DNA of 64,000 nt, taken from the NCBI RefSeq assembly GCF_008629685.1, contig NZ_VWSF01000001.1:723701-787700 (forward strand), written 5' to 3'. Positions 9,133 through 19,096 of the stretch are shown here, piece by piece. A program made the translations under genes and the position numbers. The notes under the pieces were generated by a model that did not search any database, had not been told where the DNA came from, and saw only the letters and a program-made list of their open reading frames with translations. Each line of letters begins with the position of its first letter. The first letter of the stretch is position 1. The stretch comes from Adhaeribacter rhizoryzae. Its GTDB lineage: Bacteria > Bacteroidota > Bacteroidia > Cytophagales > Hymenobacteraceae.

Positions 9133-9169
9133 TTTGTAAATAAATGTAAAAATTACATTTATTTACAAA
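9133..9169. promoter_or_regulatory. Perfect 17-bp inverted repeat upstream of GH43
   Basis: Arms 9133-9149 and 9153-9169 are exact reverse complements (tttgtaaataaatgtaa / ttacatttatttacaaa) around an AAA centre. It sits 51-88 bases before the GH43 start codon, the place for an operator of a dimeric regulator. The T-poor flanks argue against an intrinsic terminator. Confidence 0.5.
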
Positions 9170-9298
9170 AATAACAAACCAATATTTTTTGTTCGTTCTT
9201 TTTTGAGAAAATTGAGTTGAAGAATAGCAAGGAGACAGCTTTTTATTTACGAATAGAATTGGTAAAAATAAACGTCAAGCTTGGGATAGACTATACCC

Positions 9299-9374
9299 TC
9301 GGTTTGTGCCCTCACAAACCGAAAGAAAGCCTTTAATTCTGACATGCCTAAAGGTCTGTGCCCTCACAAACCTT
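9299..9374. repeat. Pair of 24-base palindromic repeats with changed outer base pairs
   Basis: Copy 1 (9299-9322) reads TCGGTTTGTG-CCCT-CACAAACCGA and copy 2 (9351-9374) reads AAGGTCTGTG-CCCT-CACAAACCTT. Both share the CCCT loop. The two outermost pairs differ between copies yet still pair, while copy 2 has one C-A mismatch inside. They lie in the 447-base gap between GH43 and priA. They look like a REP-type dispersed repeat; no other copy was noticed in this window. Confidence 0.6.
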
Positions 9375-9528
9375 GGTTAATTTATTTAGTAATAATCAAA
9401 CTAAGTAAATGAACAAAATTAGTTTAAGCTATAATTTATTTTAAATTATTGGTATTCAATATATTATACAAGTTTTTATATTGATTTAATTATGTTCTCT
9501 TACTTATTACCCAGTCTGTAAACACAAC
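9375..9528. other. AT-rich gap downstream of priA
   Basis: Low-complexity AT-rich sequence between the palindrome pair and the 3' end of priA. I see no convincing ORF, promoter or hairpin terminator. Confidence 0.5.
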
Positions 9529-12060
9529 TTACATCGGATCTACATCGGCTACTACCCGCAAACCTTTGTATTCTTTTTTAAGGCTTACCTGCGTAATAAC
9601 TTCCGAGATAAATAGTTTGGCCGATTTTAAGCTGGTGTGTTCCCGGTCGAGTTTGATGTGAATTTCGTTCAGAAATAAATTGCGAATTTTAAAAATATAA
9701 GGTACTTCGGGGCCGAGTACATGGTTCTGGCCCAAGCCGTCGGTAAGGAGTTTGGCTAACTCTATGGCTGCAGCTTGACTAATTTTTTCTTCGAGGTGCT
9801 TTACTGTAACCCGGATAACGCGCACAAACGGCGGGAAGAAATATTTATGCCTCTCGTTAATTTCGTGCTCGTATAACGCCAAGTAATCGTTGTCAATTAT
9901 CTTCTGGAAAATGGGTTGGTCTGGGTTAGCCGTCTGAATCATAACGGTGCCCTTTTTGCCTTTTCGGCCGGCCCGCCCGCTCACCTGCACAAATAATTGG
10001 TAAGCCCGCTCGTGGGCCCGAAAATCGGGGTAGTTAATAATGCTGTCGGCGTTAATAATGCCTACTAAGCTTACGTTTTCAAAATCGAGACCTTTGGTAA
10101 CCATTTGGGTACCTACCAGTACGTTGGTTTTATTCTCTTCAAAATCCGCAATAATCTGGCTGTAAGCGTTCTTCGATTTGGTCGTGTCCAGGTCCATGCG
10201 CTGCACGTTGGCATCCGGCAATAAATATTTCAGGTCGTCTTCTATTTTTTCGGTACCAAAACCCACGGTTTTCAGCGCGGTAGAACCGCAAGCCGGGCAA
10301 TCGGCAGGCATTTTTTCGTGGTAACCGCAGTAATGGCAGCGTAGCTCGTTGCTGAATTTATGGTACGAAAGGCTTACCGCGCAGTTCTGGCATTTCGGAA
10401 TCCAGGCGCAATCGTGGCAGCTAATGTAAGGCGCATAACCCCGGCGGTTCTGGAATAATATTACCTGTTCGTTTTTTTTGAGCTTTTCTTCAATGGCGCC
10501 CAATAACTGTTGCGAAAAATGGCTGAACATGTTTTTTTTCAGGCTCTCGCGGCGCGTATCAATTAGTTCAATATCGGGTAAGCCGGCCTCGCCGAAACGC
10601 TGGTTCATGGTTACCAAACCCCACTTGCCGTTGCGGCAATTATAGTAGGTTTCTACCGAAGGAGTAGCCGAGCCCAGTAAGGTTTTAGCGCGGTGGTAAG
10701 TAGCCAGCATGAGCGCCACTTCGCGGGCGTTGTAGCGCGGCGAAGGATCGTATTGCTTATAAGACGACTCGTGCTCTTCATCTACAATAATGAGCGAGAG
10801 GTTATGGAAAGGCAGAAAAATAGCCGAACGTACACCCACCACCACCGAAAACCGGCCTGATAAAATTCCGTTCCAGACTTCAGCCCGTTCGTTATCCGAG
10901 AACTTAGAATGGTACACGCCCAGCCTATTGCCAAAAACCTTCATCAACCGGATTACAATCTGGGCGGTAAGCGCAATTTCGGGTAAAAGATACAGTACCT
11001 GGCCGCCGCCTTCCAGCGCTTTCTTAATTAAATCAATATATACCTCAGTTTTCCCGCTACCCGTAATGCCGTGCAGCAAAACAATATCTTTCTGGGTAAA
11101 CAACGTTAATATTTCGTCGCGGGCGGTAACCTGGTGGCCCGATAAAGCCGAGGGCATATTCTTTTGCGAATCATCCGTCGGGAACCGCGATACAATTACA
11201 TCGAACTGCTCCAGAATACCTTTGCGAATCAGGGAATTTACGGCGCTCGGCGACAAATGCGGGCTATTAACCACCGCCGATTTATCTAGCCCTTTGTCGT
11301 TTAAATGTATATTTTGGTATACCGGCACTTGCTGCAAATAATACATTACCACATCCAGCTGCTTGGGCTTGGTAGCAAGTTGCGCCATTAGTTCTTCCAG
11401 CAGTTCGGCCTCGTGTATAAAGTGCGGCGACAGCTTCAGGCGTTTAACTATTTTGGGGGTATATTTTTCGGCAATTTCTTCAAAAATAATAATGGCCTGC
11501 TTTTGAATGAGCGACTTAATTATTTTATGAAAATGCGTAATCTGCAGCAGGTTGCCTACTTCGGTGAACGTGAGGGCGGCATTTTGCTGCAAGGCAAATA
11601 TTATTTTTTCTTCGTGCGTCGAAAAAGGAAACGTGCTTTCTTCGGGGTTAAACTGCGGGTGCAACTGAATGCGCGATTCGCTGCTTAGTTTTAAAGCCGA
11701 GGGTAAAGCGGCATTTATTACCTCGCCAATGGTACACATGTAATATTCGGCAATCCAGTTAAAAATCCGGAGCTGCTCGTGCGTAACCACTGGTTTTTCA
11801 TCAATTACTTCCAGAATATATTTAGCCTGGTAACCTTGCGGCGGGTTCTGATGCACAGCCGCCACAATGCAGCTCAGCACTTTCTTCATGCCAAACTGCA
11901 CAATAACCCGCACACCCACCATTACCTCGTCGTTCATCTCGAACGGAACGCGGTAGGTATATAATTTAGGCAAAGGCAGGGGCAGAATTACATCGGCAAA
12001 CAAGGTTATTCGCTCGGCGGGCAGTAACTCGGCTGGGTTAAATTCTAATTGGTTGTTCAA
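9529..12060 (-). CDS. priA: Primosomal protein N' (PriA helicase)
   Basis: Replication-restart DNA helicase of 843 residues. It binds stalled forks and reloads the replicative helicase. Visible features are an N-terminal DNA-binding domain (VILPLPLPKLYTYRVP), Walker A GITGSGKTEVY, the DEEH box (IIVDEEHESSYKQ), and a zinc module with cysteine pairs in CHDC, CQNC, CHYC and CPAC. The helicase C-terminal motifs follow (GTQMVTKGLDF and QVSGRAGRKG). Length is at the upper end for the family, as is common in Bacteroidota. It is monocistronic as far as seen, and no consensus promoter was found upstream. Confidence 0.97.
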   Translation of the reverse strand: MNNQLEFNPAELLPAERITLFADVILPLPLPKLYTYRVPFEMNDEVMVGVRVIVQFGMKKVLSCIVAAVHQNPPQGYQAKYILEVIDEKPVVTHEQLRIFNWIAEYYMCTIGEVINAALPSALKLSSESRIQLHPQFNPEESTFPFSTHEEKIIFALQQNAALTFTEVGNLLQITHFHKIIKSLIQKQAIIIFEEIAEKYTPKIVKRLKLSPHFIHEAELLEELMAQLATKPKQLDVVMYYLQQVPVYQNIHLNDKGLDKSAVVNSPHLSPSAVNSLIRKGILEQFDVIVSRFPTDDSQKNMPSALSGHQVTARDEILTLFTQKDIVLLHGITGSGKTEVYIDLIKKALEGGGQVLYLLPEIALTAQIVIRLMKVFGNRLGVYHSKFSDNERAEVWNGILSGRFSVVVGVRSAIFLPFHNLSLIIVDEEHESSYKQYDPSPRYNAREVALMLATYHRAKTLLGSATPSVETYYNCRNGKWGLVTMNQRFGEAGLPDIELIDTRRESLKKNMFSHFSQQLLGAIEEKLKKNEQVILFQNRRGYAPYISCHDCAWIPKCQNCAVSLSYHKFSNELRCHYCGYHEKMPADCPACGSTALKTVGFGTEKIEDDLKYLLPDANVQRMDLDTTKSKNAYSQIIADFEENKTNVLVGTQMVTKGLDFENVSLVGIINADSIINYPDFRAHERAYQLFVQVSGRAGRKGKKGTVMIQTANPDQPIFQKIIDNDYLALYEHEINERHKYFFPPFVRVIRVTVKHLEEKISQAAAIELAKLLTDGLGQNHVLGPEVPYIFKIRNLFLNEIHIKLDREHTSLKSAKLFISEVITQVSLKKEYKGLRVVADVDPM

Positions 12061-12364
12061 GGGTAAGCTAGTTTAGCCAAAAACACAAGGCTAAACAAAG
12101 TTCGCAAACAAGCCGGATATTTCACAATTAGTTTTAGGGGATTAGAATCTGCTTGTCCGGGCGGGCTGATTCTTAATGGTTAAAAACCGAGTGTAAAAGT
12201 GTGATCATGAATCGCTAAGGCGCCTGTTTAACCAAAAAACAGTTTGCTGATAGTGCTTCTCTAAAAATTAGCTAAATAATAGAAATAAAATTAGCAAAGT
12301 ACATGTGCGCTTACAATTAAAACCCGTTATATTACTTTTGTAACCAGCTAAATATCTCCCGCTT
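12061..12364. other. Intergenic region between divergent priA and T9SS protein genes
   Basis: 304 bases without an ORF. The only recognisable element is the TACTTTTG box at 12333-12340. A weak 6-bp hairpin (ctgttt/aaacag) near 12229 is not convincing as a functional site. Confidence 0.5.
12333..12340 (+). promoter_or_regulatory. Candidate -7 box (TACTTTTG) for the T9SS pair
   Basis: Perfect TAnnTTTG match 24 bases before the start codon of the first T9SS protein. No clear TTTG element is found 19-21 bases upstream, so this is only a partial promoter match. Confidence 0.4.
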
Positions 12365-13798
12365 ATGAAAATATTCCTTACTTTTCGTTTTTGGTTGCTG
12401 AGTTGCTTTTTAGGTTTGATTTTTTTAAGTAACCCCGTTCGGGCATCGCACTTGGTGGGCGGAGAATTAACCTTTCACGCCGATACCACTAATATTTCTC
12501 CGCTGCGTTATTTTTTTAAATTAGTGTTGTATCAGGATTTTGGTAATTCTAATGCCGATAACCCTACCGCTACGTTAAATTTTGGTGACGGAACTACGGG
12601 AGTAGTAGATAGAAATAGCAGGACCATCTTAGCGGCTAATAAAAATATTTATCGTAGTGTGTATTACTTTCAGCACGATTACTCAACTAGCGGTAATTTT
12701 ATAGTTTCTTTTACAGATTTAAATAGAGGAACGGCCTTTCTGAATGTAACTGGCTCAGAAAATATTCCATTTTTTATTCAAGCTACAGTTATTATTGGTT
12801 TACAGGCGGCAGCTAATCCTTCACCGGTTTTTCTAGCGCCGTTTATTCTCTCAACCACTATCGGTCAACCTTTTCGCCACAATGTTACCGCATATGACCC
12901 TGACGGCGACAGCCTCGCCTACAAATTAGTACCCATCCTGCAAGATGGCGGCCAGGCGGTAGCTTCATATCAGTTTCCCGAATCTACTACCATTAATAAC
13001 CGGACGGGTGAGATTCTATGGCAACAGCCAGATAAATTGGGACGTTATGCCTATGCGGTAGAAATTCGGGAATACCGGCAAGGACAGCTAATAGGCAAAG
13101 TAATGCGCGATTTTATAGTTACTACCCTGGCGGCAGCTACCAATCCGTCCTTGCAGATCCGGAACAGGCGTGAACTCCCGCTAAATGACCAAAACCAGCT
13201 TTTTATTACGAATACAAATGTGCCTTTAAAAATTAGGGTGGTTGCCAACAATGCGGTTAGTCTGGATGCTTATTCGGAATTATTTCGCCGCAGCAATATT
13301 ATTACGGCCTTCCCAACTGCCGATAGTCCGCCCGAAATAGAATATACCATTCGGCCAGAAGCAATATTGCGGCGCAGCTTGCCTTATATTGTTACCTTTC
13401 GGGGCACGGGCGCTACTACGGCTACCGGTACGCCGCAGCAAGATTTAACGCTGGCAATATATTTCCGGCCAGAGCGGGCTACCGACCAGGAAGATACCAC
13501 AGAACCCGGCGAACAGCCGCCCCCAGTAGAACCAGAACCCGACAATGATACCGAACCCTGGGTTTTTAAAATGTATCCTAATCCGGTACATGCTTACTTT
13601 AAAGTAGATAATAACACTAATTCTCCGGCTAAGCTGCTTTTATATAATGCTAGCAGCCAACTGGTACTGATGATGCCCTTGAATTTACAACAAACTACTA
13701 TTCGGCGAAGTCGCTACTTAAAGCCCGGTATCTATTTTTATGTGATTTTATCGGAGCAGGATAAAATTGAGCAAACCGGAAAGCTGGTTTTTTTATAG
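12365..13798 (+). CDS. Secreted protein with T9SS type A sorting domain (paralogue 1)
   Basis: A 477-residue exported protein. The signal peptide ends around PVRAS at residue 28, and the mature part opens with SHLVGGELTF, a motif common at the N-terminus of Bacteroidota surface and gliding-associated proteins. The middle holds FGDGTT and YDPDGDSLAYKLVP, which look like immunoglobulin/cadherin-like beta domains. A proline/glutamate-rich linker (about 375-395) leads to a C-terminal sorting domain starting FKMYPNPV and ending GKLVFL. The family domain (Por secretion sorting, TIGR04183 type) is removed on export by the type IX system. Its role on the surface is unknown. It is followed 57 bases later by a homologue. 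Confidence 0.85.
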   Translation: MKIFLTFRFWLLSCFLGLIFLSNPVRASHLVGGELTFHADTTNISPLRYFFKLVLYQDFGNSNADNPTATLNFGDGTTGVVDRNSRTILAANKNIYRSVYYFQHDYSTSGNFIVSFTDLNRGTAFLNVTGSENIPFFIQATVIIGLQAAANPSPVFLAPFILSTTIGQPFRHNVTAYDPDGDSLAYKLVPILQDGGQAVASYQFPESTTINNRTGEILWQQPDKLGRYAYAVEIREYRQGQLIGKVMRDFIVTTLAAATNPSLQIRNRRELPLNDQNQLFITNTNVPLKIRVVANNAVSLDAYSELFRRSNIITAFPTADSPPEIEYTIRPEAILRRSLPYIVTFRGTGATTATGTPQQDLTLAIYFRPERATDQEDTTEPGEQPPPVEPEPDNDTEPWVFKMYPNPVHAYFKVDNNTNSPAKLLLYNASSQLVLMMPLNLQQTTIRRSRYLKPGIYFYVILSEQDKIEQTGKLVFL

Positions 13799-13855
13799 TA
13801 AATAGATATTAATTTATTAGGCAAAAATTTGGTAGCCACTAAACTGCTTGTGCTT

Positions 13856-15298
13856 ATGAACACATTTGTTACTTCTCGCAGTCTAATTTTGATTTGCCTT
13901 TTTGTTACGCAATTTTTTGCGTTACCTGCCAAGGCATTTAACCCCGAAAGCGCAGAATTAACCTTCCATTCCGATACCACCAACACCTGGCCGTTACGGT
14001 ATTTCTTTAAGCTGGTTTATTACACGCCCAAAGCCCTAACTGTTCCAGACGCGTTGCCTATTGCTCGTATTAGCTTTAGCGACGGAACTCACGAGGAATC
14101 CGTAATCCGGTCCAGCAGGGCGGCGTTAACCGATAATCCGGAAATGTACCGGGAAGTATATTATTTTGAGCACCAGTTCCCGGCTACGGGTACGTTTACA
14201 GTTTCTTTTAAAGAAATAAACCGCAGAATTGATTATGCCAATATTGCTAACCGGGAAGATATTGCTTTTGTGATTCAGGCTACCGTTAAAATAGATCCGA
14301 ACGTTACCGCCAATCGATCACCTGTTTTTATGTCACCGGTTATATTTACCGGTATTTTGGGCCAACCTTACCGGCATAATATTACGGCCTACGATCCCGA
14401 CGGCGATAGTCTGATTTATAAACTAGTACCGGCTATGCAGAACCGTAACGCATACATTCCTTCTTATCAGTTTCCGGTGGGCGCTACTATTAACAGCCAA
14501 ACCGGAGAATTTATTTGGCCAGCGCCGGATAAAGCAGGGCGGCACAGTGTGGTGGTAGAAATCTGGGAATACCGTCAGGAACAATTAATTGGAAAAGTAA
14601 TGCGCGAAATATTAGTGTTAATTTTGCCAGCCGGCGTTAACCAGCTAGTAGAAATACGTAACCGCATCCAGGTACCCGTTAATAACCGGAACCAGGTTTT
14701 TATTACTTCCGACGAACCCGTAAAAATAAGAGTAGCGGCTACCCACGCCAATACTTTAACTGCTTATTCAGAATTATTTAGATGGGCTAACAGCATTACC
14801 ACTTTTCCAACTTCCGATAATCCGCCCGAAATAGAATATACCATTAAGCCCGATGCATCCTTACGCCGAAATTTGCCTTATATTATTACTTTCCGGGGCA
14901 CCGCGCCTCCTGTGGTAACGGGTATTTCGCAGCAGCAAGATTTAACCTTAGCCGTTTATTTCCGGCCCGAGCAGGTAACCGACCAGGAGCATGCCAATAA
15001 ATTTGGGGAAGTACCAATATTTGCGCCTGATACAGAACCTGATAATGTGGATGAAACTTTAACTTTTAAAGTTTACCCGAACCCGGTTGAATTTTATTTC
15101 TACATCGATAATAAAAAGAATATTCCGGCTACTTTGTCTCTTTATAACGCTCAGAATCAATTGGTACTGATGCAGCCTTTAAGTTTAGCGCAGACTTTTA
15201 TTAGCCGGAGTAGCACGTTGGTAGCAGGTATGTATTTTTATACCATTATATCCGAAACAGGAAAAATTGAACAATCCGGCAGACTGGTATTCCGTTAA
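13856..15298 (+). CDS. Secreted protein with T9SS type A sorting domain (paralogue 2)
   Basis: Homologue of the preceding gene along its whole length, for example ELTFHSDTT, YDPDGDSLIYKLVP, PPEIEYTIKPDA, DLTLAVYFRPEQ and a C-terminal FKVYPNPV sorting domain. I chose the ATG at 13856, giving 480 residues, because it yields a clean signal peptide ending LPAKA; an in-frame TTG at 13829 would only add nine residues. The SHLVGGEL opening of paralogue 1 is degraded here to FNPESAEL, so the first strand has diverged. Tandem duplication is the simplest origin. Secretion by T9SS is well supported; function is unknown. Confidence 0.83.
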   Translation: MNTFVTSRSLILICLFVTQFFALPAKAFNPESAELTFHSDTTNTWPLRYFFKLVYYTPKALTVPDALPIARISFSDGTHEESVIRSSRAALTDNPEMYREVYYFEHQFPATGTFTVSFKEINRRIDYANIANREDIAFVIQATVKIDPNVTANRSPVFMSPVIFTGILGQPYRHNITAYDPDGDSLIYKLVPAMQNRNAYIPSYQFPVGATINSQTGEFIWPAPDKAGRHSVVVEIWEYRQEQLIGKVMREILVLILPAGVNQLVEIRNRIQVPVNNRNQVFITSDEPVKIRVAATHANTLTAYSELFRWANSITTFPTSDNPPEIEYTIKPDASLRRNLPYIITFRGTAPPVVTGISQQQDLTLAVYFRPEQVTDQEHANKFGEVPIFAPDTEPDNVDETLTFKVYPNPVEFYFYIDNKKNIPATLSLYNAQNQLVLMQPLSLAQTFISRSSTLVAGMYFYTIISETGKIEQSGRLVFR

Positions 15299-15387
15299 AA
15301 AGCATTTTGGTTAATATTAACGCAAAGCCAATCCTGAGTAAGCCAGAAAATATTGCTGCTTAATGTTACCTTTATTTCTATATTTAT

Positions 15388-17412
15388 TTAAATCTGATTT
15401 AACTGTTCTAATGCTTCGGCTACAGTGTGCACCGGTAACTGGCAGGCTTTGTTGTAGCAAACAAAAATGGTAGTTTTGCCGTTAATCGGTTCCCGATCCT
15501 GGAGCAGCGGCAAATCACTTTCGCTGGTAGTACCAACCAACACCGCATTAGAAATATATTGCTGAGTGAGTTCTTGCTGAATATTTTTAGCTTCAGGGCC
15601 AACTATGGCTATTTCAGCGGTTGGTTTTAGCTTGAGCGCGTAGAGCGAAGCCCAATTTGCCAGGTGCGAAGGCTCTTTTACCACCAATGGTTTTACTTGC
15701 GCCAACATAGCATCCGATATTTCGAGGTAGCGGGGCTGGTCGAATATTAAACTCAGAAAATGCAGGTTAACGGCCATTACGGAATTAGAAGCCGGCACTA
15801 CATTGTCCATTATTTCTTTCTTGCGGGCAATTAATTTCTCACCCGTCTGGTCGGTAAAAAAGAATAATTGCTCTTGGTCATCGTAGAAATTCCGGATGAC
15901 GTAATCGGTTAATTTTTTCGCTTCGTTCAGCCAGCGTTCCTCAAAGGTAATCTGGTAAAGCGCAATTAAGGCTTGAATTAATAACGCGTAATCTTCTAAA
16001 AAGCCGTTTATAGTAGCTTTGCCGTTTTTGTAGTTGTGAAACAAGGCTTCGCCCTGGCGGAGGTTCTGCAGCAGAAATTGTGCGTTAGTTAAAGCTAAAT
16101 CCAGAAACTGGGGCTCGCCAAAAACTTTGTAAGCATCGGCTAATCCTTTCAGCATTAAAGCATTCCACGAAAGCAATATTTTATCGTCTAAACCGGGGCG
16201 GACACGTTTTTCGCGCACGGCCATAATGGTGCTTTTCCAGGCAGTTACTTTGCTTTTGAGTTCATCTATGGTTAAGTTATTATCTTGCGCAAATTCCGCA
16301 TCGCTGGTTTTGCGGTGCAGAATATTTATGCCGTGTTCCCAATTGCCTTCGCCGGTTACGTTGTAATATTTAGAGAATAAGGGCTCCTCCGCACCCAGAA
16401 TTGCCGGCAATTCTTCTTGCCGGAAAACGTAAAATTTACCTTCCTCGCCTTCGCTATCCGCATCTAGCGAAGAATAAAAACCACCTTCCGGGCTCATGAG
16501 TTCGCGTTGCACAAACCCAATGGTTTCGTAAACTACTTCTTTAAACAACGGATTTTTAGTAACAGCATAAGCTTCGGCGTACAAACTAATTAACTGGCCA
16601 TTATCATAAAGCATTTTTTCGAAGTGCGGCACCAGCCAGTCGGCATCTACGGAGTAGCGGGCAAAGCCACCGCCGGCCTGGTCGTAGATTCCACCGTAAG
16701 CCATTTCCTGTAAGGTAAGTACCGCTTGGTCCAGGGCCGCCTGATTTTTTGAATATTGATAATAACGCAGCAAAAAAGCGTAATTTACTGGCATCGGGAA
16801 CTTAGGCGCTTGTCCCATACCGCCCCGTACTTTATCAAAACGCGCACTAAAATTACTGTAAAGCTGCTCAAAATCTTCTGCAGTAAAATCAGATTCGCTT
16901 TGCTGCAGGCCATACTTGTGCAAATCGCTTAAGTTCAGGTGTTCGGCAAATTGCTCTGCCGAACTATCCAATTCAGTGCGGTGGTCGCGGTAAGCTTCGG
17001 CAATATTTTGTAATATTTTTACCCATTGCTGCGGCGGAAAATAAGTGCCGCCGTAAAAAGGTTTGGCTTCGGTATTTAAAAAAACATTTAACGGCCACCC
17101 GCCCTGAATGCCCATGGCATGGATGGCATCCATGTAAATCTGATCCACATCGGGCCGTTCTTCGCGGTCTACCTTAATACAAACGAAATTTTCGTTCATT
17201 ACTTCGGCAATATTTTCTTGCTCGAACGATTGGTGTTCCATGACGTGGCACCAATGGCAGGCCGCGTAACCAATGCTTACCAATATTGGTTTGTTTTCGG
17301 TGCGGGCTTTGGTTAAGGCTTCTTCGCCCCAGGGGTACCAATCTACGGGGTTGTAGGCGTGCTGCAATAAATATGGGCTGGATTCCTGAAGGAGGCGGTT
17401 TGCTTTTTTCAT
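15388..17412 (-). CDS. YyaL/DUF255 thioredoxin-domain protein
   Basis: A 674-residue cytosolic protein of the YyaL/SPATA20 family. The N-terminal thioredoxin-like domain has the family opening [20 protein letters not shown] and a C-H-W-C active-site motif at about residues 47-50. The rest is an (alpha/alpha)6 six-hairpin region like that of N-acylglucosamine 2-epimerases, including [15 protein letters not shown]. Start chosen at 17412 because conservation begins there; an in-frame ATG at 17472 adds 20 poorly supported residues. The biochemical role of the family is not settled; a link to protein or sugar redox handling is only a suggestion. Confidence 0.88.
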   Translation of the reverse strand: MKKANRLLQESSPYLLQHAYNPVDWYPWGEEALTKARTENKPILVSIGYAACHWCHVMEHQSFEQENIAEVMNENFVCIKVDREERPDVDQIYMDAIHAMGIQGGWPLNVFLNTEAKPFYGGTYFPPQQWVKILQNIAEAYRDHRTELDSSAEQFAEHLNLSDLHKYGLQQSESDFTAEDFEQLYSNFSARFDKVRGGMGQAPKFPMPVNYAFLLRYYQYSKNQAALDQAVLTLQEMAYGGIYDQAGGGFARYSVDADWLVPHFEKMLYDNGQLISLYAEAYAVTKNPLFKEVVYETIGFVQRELMSPEGGFYSSLDADSEGEEGKFYVFRQEELPAILGAEEPLFSKYYNVTGEGNWEHGINILHRKTSDAEFAQDNNLTIDELKSKVTAWKSTIMAVREKRVRPGLDDKILLSWNALMLKGLADAYKVFGEPQFLDLALTNAQFLLQNLRQGEALFHNYKNGKATINGFLEDYALLIQALIALYQITFEERWLNEAKKLTDYVIRNFYDDQEQLFFFTDQTGEKLIARKKEIMDNVVPASNSVMAVNLHFLSLIFDQPRYLEISDAMLAQVKPLVVKEPSHLANWASLYALKLKPTAEIAIVGPEAKNIQQELTQQYISNAVLVGTTSESDLPLLQDREPINGKTTIFVCYNKACQLPVHTVAEALEQLNQI

Positions 17413-17492
17413 AGTTTTAGGTTTCTGGTCGGGCAGTTGGTTCGGGTGTTTGGTTAATCCTGACTTACGCAATTAAGCCGGAAAAGCTTTAT

Positions 17493-18470
17493 TTATATGA
17501 GCATACTTTTTACTTGCGCAATTTCGGCGGAGCAGTCGGTTTGTTGGTTTAGCGCTTGTAATTGCCCTAATAATTTTTGTAAAACCTGCTGGTGGGCCGC
17601 CGATTCGGGCTGAAAAGGTTTGTGTGCCAGGGCCTGTTGTATTTTATCCCATTTAGCCGCAAAGTTCTGAAAATCCTGGTTAAAGTAAGCCTGGCTAAAT
17701 TTCTGCCAGATATAATCTTCGGCTACTTCGGTGGGGTGCAGCATATCGGCTTTGTAAAACCGGTAATCGCGCAAATCATCCAGCATGAGTTCGTAAGCCG
17801 GAAAATATTGCACACCCGCAAACGCCTCGCTAAGTTCTTGGCAAGCCACCCGCAAGATTGATTTACTTACGCTGTTTAATTCTAAGGTTTCTTTTAGGTG
17901 GCGCACCGGGCTTACGGTAAATAATATTTTAATATTCGGGTTTAAAGCTTGTAAGCTGGCATAAAGCGGGGCAAAAGCATTGGTAATGGTTGCGGTCGAA
18001 ATTAATTTTTTTTCAAACGCCTGCTGCGGTACTTTGTGGCAATTGGCAACCAACGTATTGCTGGCTTTATGTATATAGCCTACGGCCGTACCCAACGTTA
18101 GAATCAGTAAATCTGTGTTCTTCAGAAATTCTTGTGTTTGTACTAACTGGGTTTGAATACGCGAGATTAATAAAGTGCGGGAAGGGGCGGTAAAGGAAGA
18201 GTGCAGATCGTAGGCGTACCAGTAACCATCGCGTTCCAGCAGTTCGCCGGTAAATTCCGGTTCTGGTTGTAGGGCGGTCGCCAATAATTTAAAAAGCGAT
18301 ACCGGATTAAAAATAGTGCCAAAAGGATTTACCAGACTTTGTACTTTGTAACCGGCCACTTTATTCCCCATCACTTCGGCAAAGCAAGAGCCGGCGGTTA
18401 GCACACGGGCATTTAAACCTAGCTGCTGTTCAATTGGTTTAATATTAATTTCGGTGCGAAATAAGGTCAT
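17493..18470 (-). CDS. GSCFA domain protein
   Basis: A 325-residue protein with the defining GSCFAE motif at about residues 27-32, followed by VNPFGTIFNP. This family is related to SGNH hydrolases, with the serine of GSCFA as likely nucleophile and DMLHPTEVAEDYIW near residue 230 giving the Asp/His pair. No signal peptide is visible, so it is probably cytosolic. The substrate is unknown. It reads towards the YyaL-type gene 80 bases downstream, so the two may share a transcript. Confidence 0.85.
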   Translation of the reverse strand: MTLFRTEINIKPIEQQLGLNARVLTAGSCFAEVMGNKVAGYKVQSLVNPFGTIFNPVSLFKLLATALQPEPEFTGELLERDGYWYAYDLHSSFTAPSRTLLISRIQTQLVQTQEFLKNTDLLILTLGTAVGYIHKASNTLVANCHKVPQQAFEKKLISTATITNAFAPLYASLQALNPNIKILFTVSPVRHLKETLELNSVSKSILRVACQELSEAFAGVQYFPAYELMLDDLRDYRFYKADMLHPTEVAEDYIWQKFSQAYFNQDFQNFAAKWDKIQQALAHKPFQPESAAHQQVLQKLLGQLQALNQQTDCSAEIAQVKSMLI

Positions 18471-18581
18471 TTTTTATCTGGTAAAGAAATTATATAGCTT
18501 ACGTATTTATAGGCACGCAAGAAACAGCCTGCAGGTTTAATTAAATCAGGCTTAAGCCCGCTGAACCTTTGCGGGGTACAA

Positions 18582-18618
18582 AATAAAAAAAGTCCTGCCG
18601 TTACCAGCAGGACTTTTT
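18582..18618 (-). terminator. Terminator of rpsF-rpsR-rplI
   Basis: Perfect 8-bp stem 18591-18598 / 18607-18614 (agtcctgc / gcaggact) with an 8-base loop, flanked by A and T runs on each side. On the minus strand it follows the rplI stop by about 20 bases and ends in a T run. Confidence 0.85.
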
Positions 18619-18637
18619 AATAAAGTAATAGTTAAGC

Positions 18638-19081
18638 TTACTCCGCTACTACGTTAAAACGTACGGTGTGCTTCACTTCTTTGTGCAGCGCAATAGAAGC
18701 AGTGTATTCACCGGCAGATTTTACTTCCTGGTCGAAAGAAATTTTCTTACGGTCTACTTCAATGCCTTTGGCCCGCAGCGCATCTGATAACTGGGTAGTG
18801 GTAACGGCACCAAATATTTTACCGCTTTCACCTACTTTAGCTGGCAGGTCAATGGCTGTGTCGCCAATTTGGTCGGCAACGGCTTGCGCATCCATTTTCA
18901 CCTTCTCGGCTTTGTGCGAAGCCTGGCGAATATTTTCCGCTACAACTTTTTTGTTTGATTTATCGGCAATTACGGCAATACCTTGGGGTATTAAATAATT
19001 GCGGCCGTAACCTGGTTTTACGCTTACAATATCGTTTTTAAAGCCTAAGCCTTTAACGTCGTCTTTTAAAATAACTTCCAT
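18638..19081 (-). CDS. rplI: 50S ribosomal protein L9
   Basis: bL9, 147 residues, the usual length. The N-terminal domain has the signature GLGFKNDIVSVKPGYGRNYLIPQGIA broken over residues 11-36, then the long connecting helix and the C-terminal RNA-binding domain. It stabilises the 50S stalk base and reading-frame maintenance. It is the last gene of the S6-S18-L9 operon. A strong Shine-Dalgarno sequence lies 7 bases upstream of the ATG and overlaps the rpsR stop codon. Confidence 0.98.
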   Translation of the reverse strand: MEVILKDDVKGLGFKNDIVSVKPGYGRNYLIPQGIAVIADKSNKKVVAENIRQASHKAEKVKMDAQAVADQIGDTAIDLPAKVGESGKIFGAVTTTQLSDALRAKGIEVDRKKISFDQEVKSAGEYTASIALHKEVKHTVRFNVVAE

Positions 19082-19088
19082 TTGCTAT

Positions 19089-19096
19089 ACCTCCTT
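19089..19096 (-). promoter_or_regulatory. rplI: Strong Shine-Dalgarno site of rplI
   Basis: Minus strand reads AAGGAGGT, 7 bases before the rplI ATG and starting inside the rpsR stop codon (TAAGGAGGT). Such full sites are rare in Bacteroidota, where most genes lack them. Confidence 0.75.

Noticed and set aside
12229..12244. Hairpin ctgttt/aaacag between priA and the T9SS gene
   Set aside because: Only six pairs and no T run; likely chance in AT-rich DNA.
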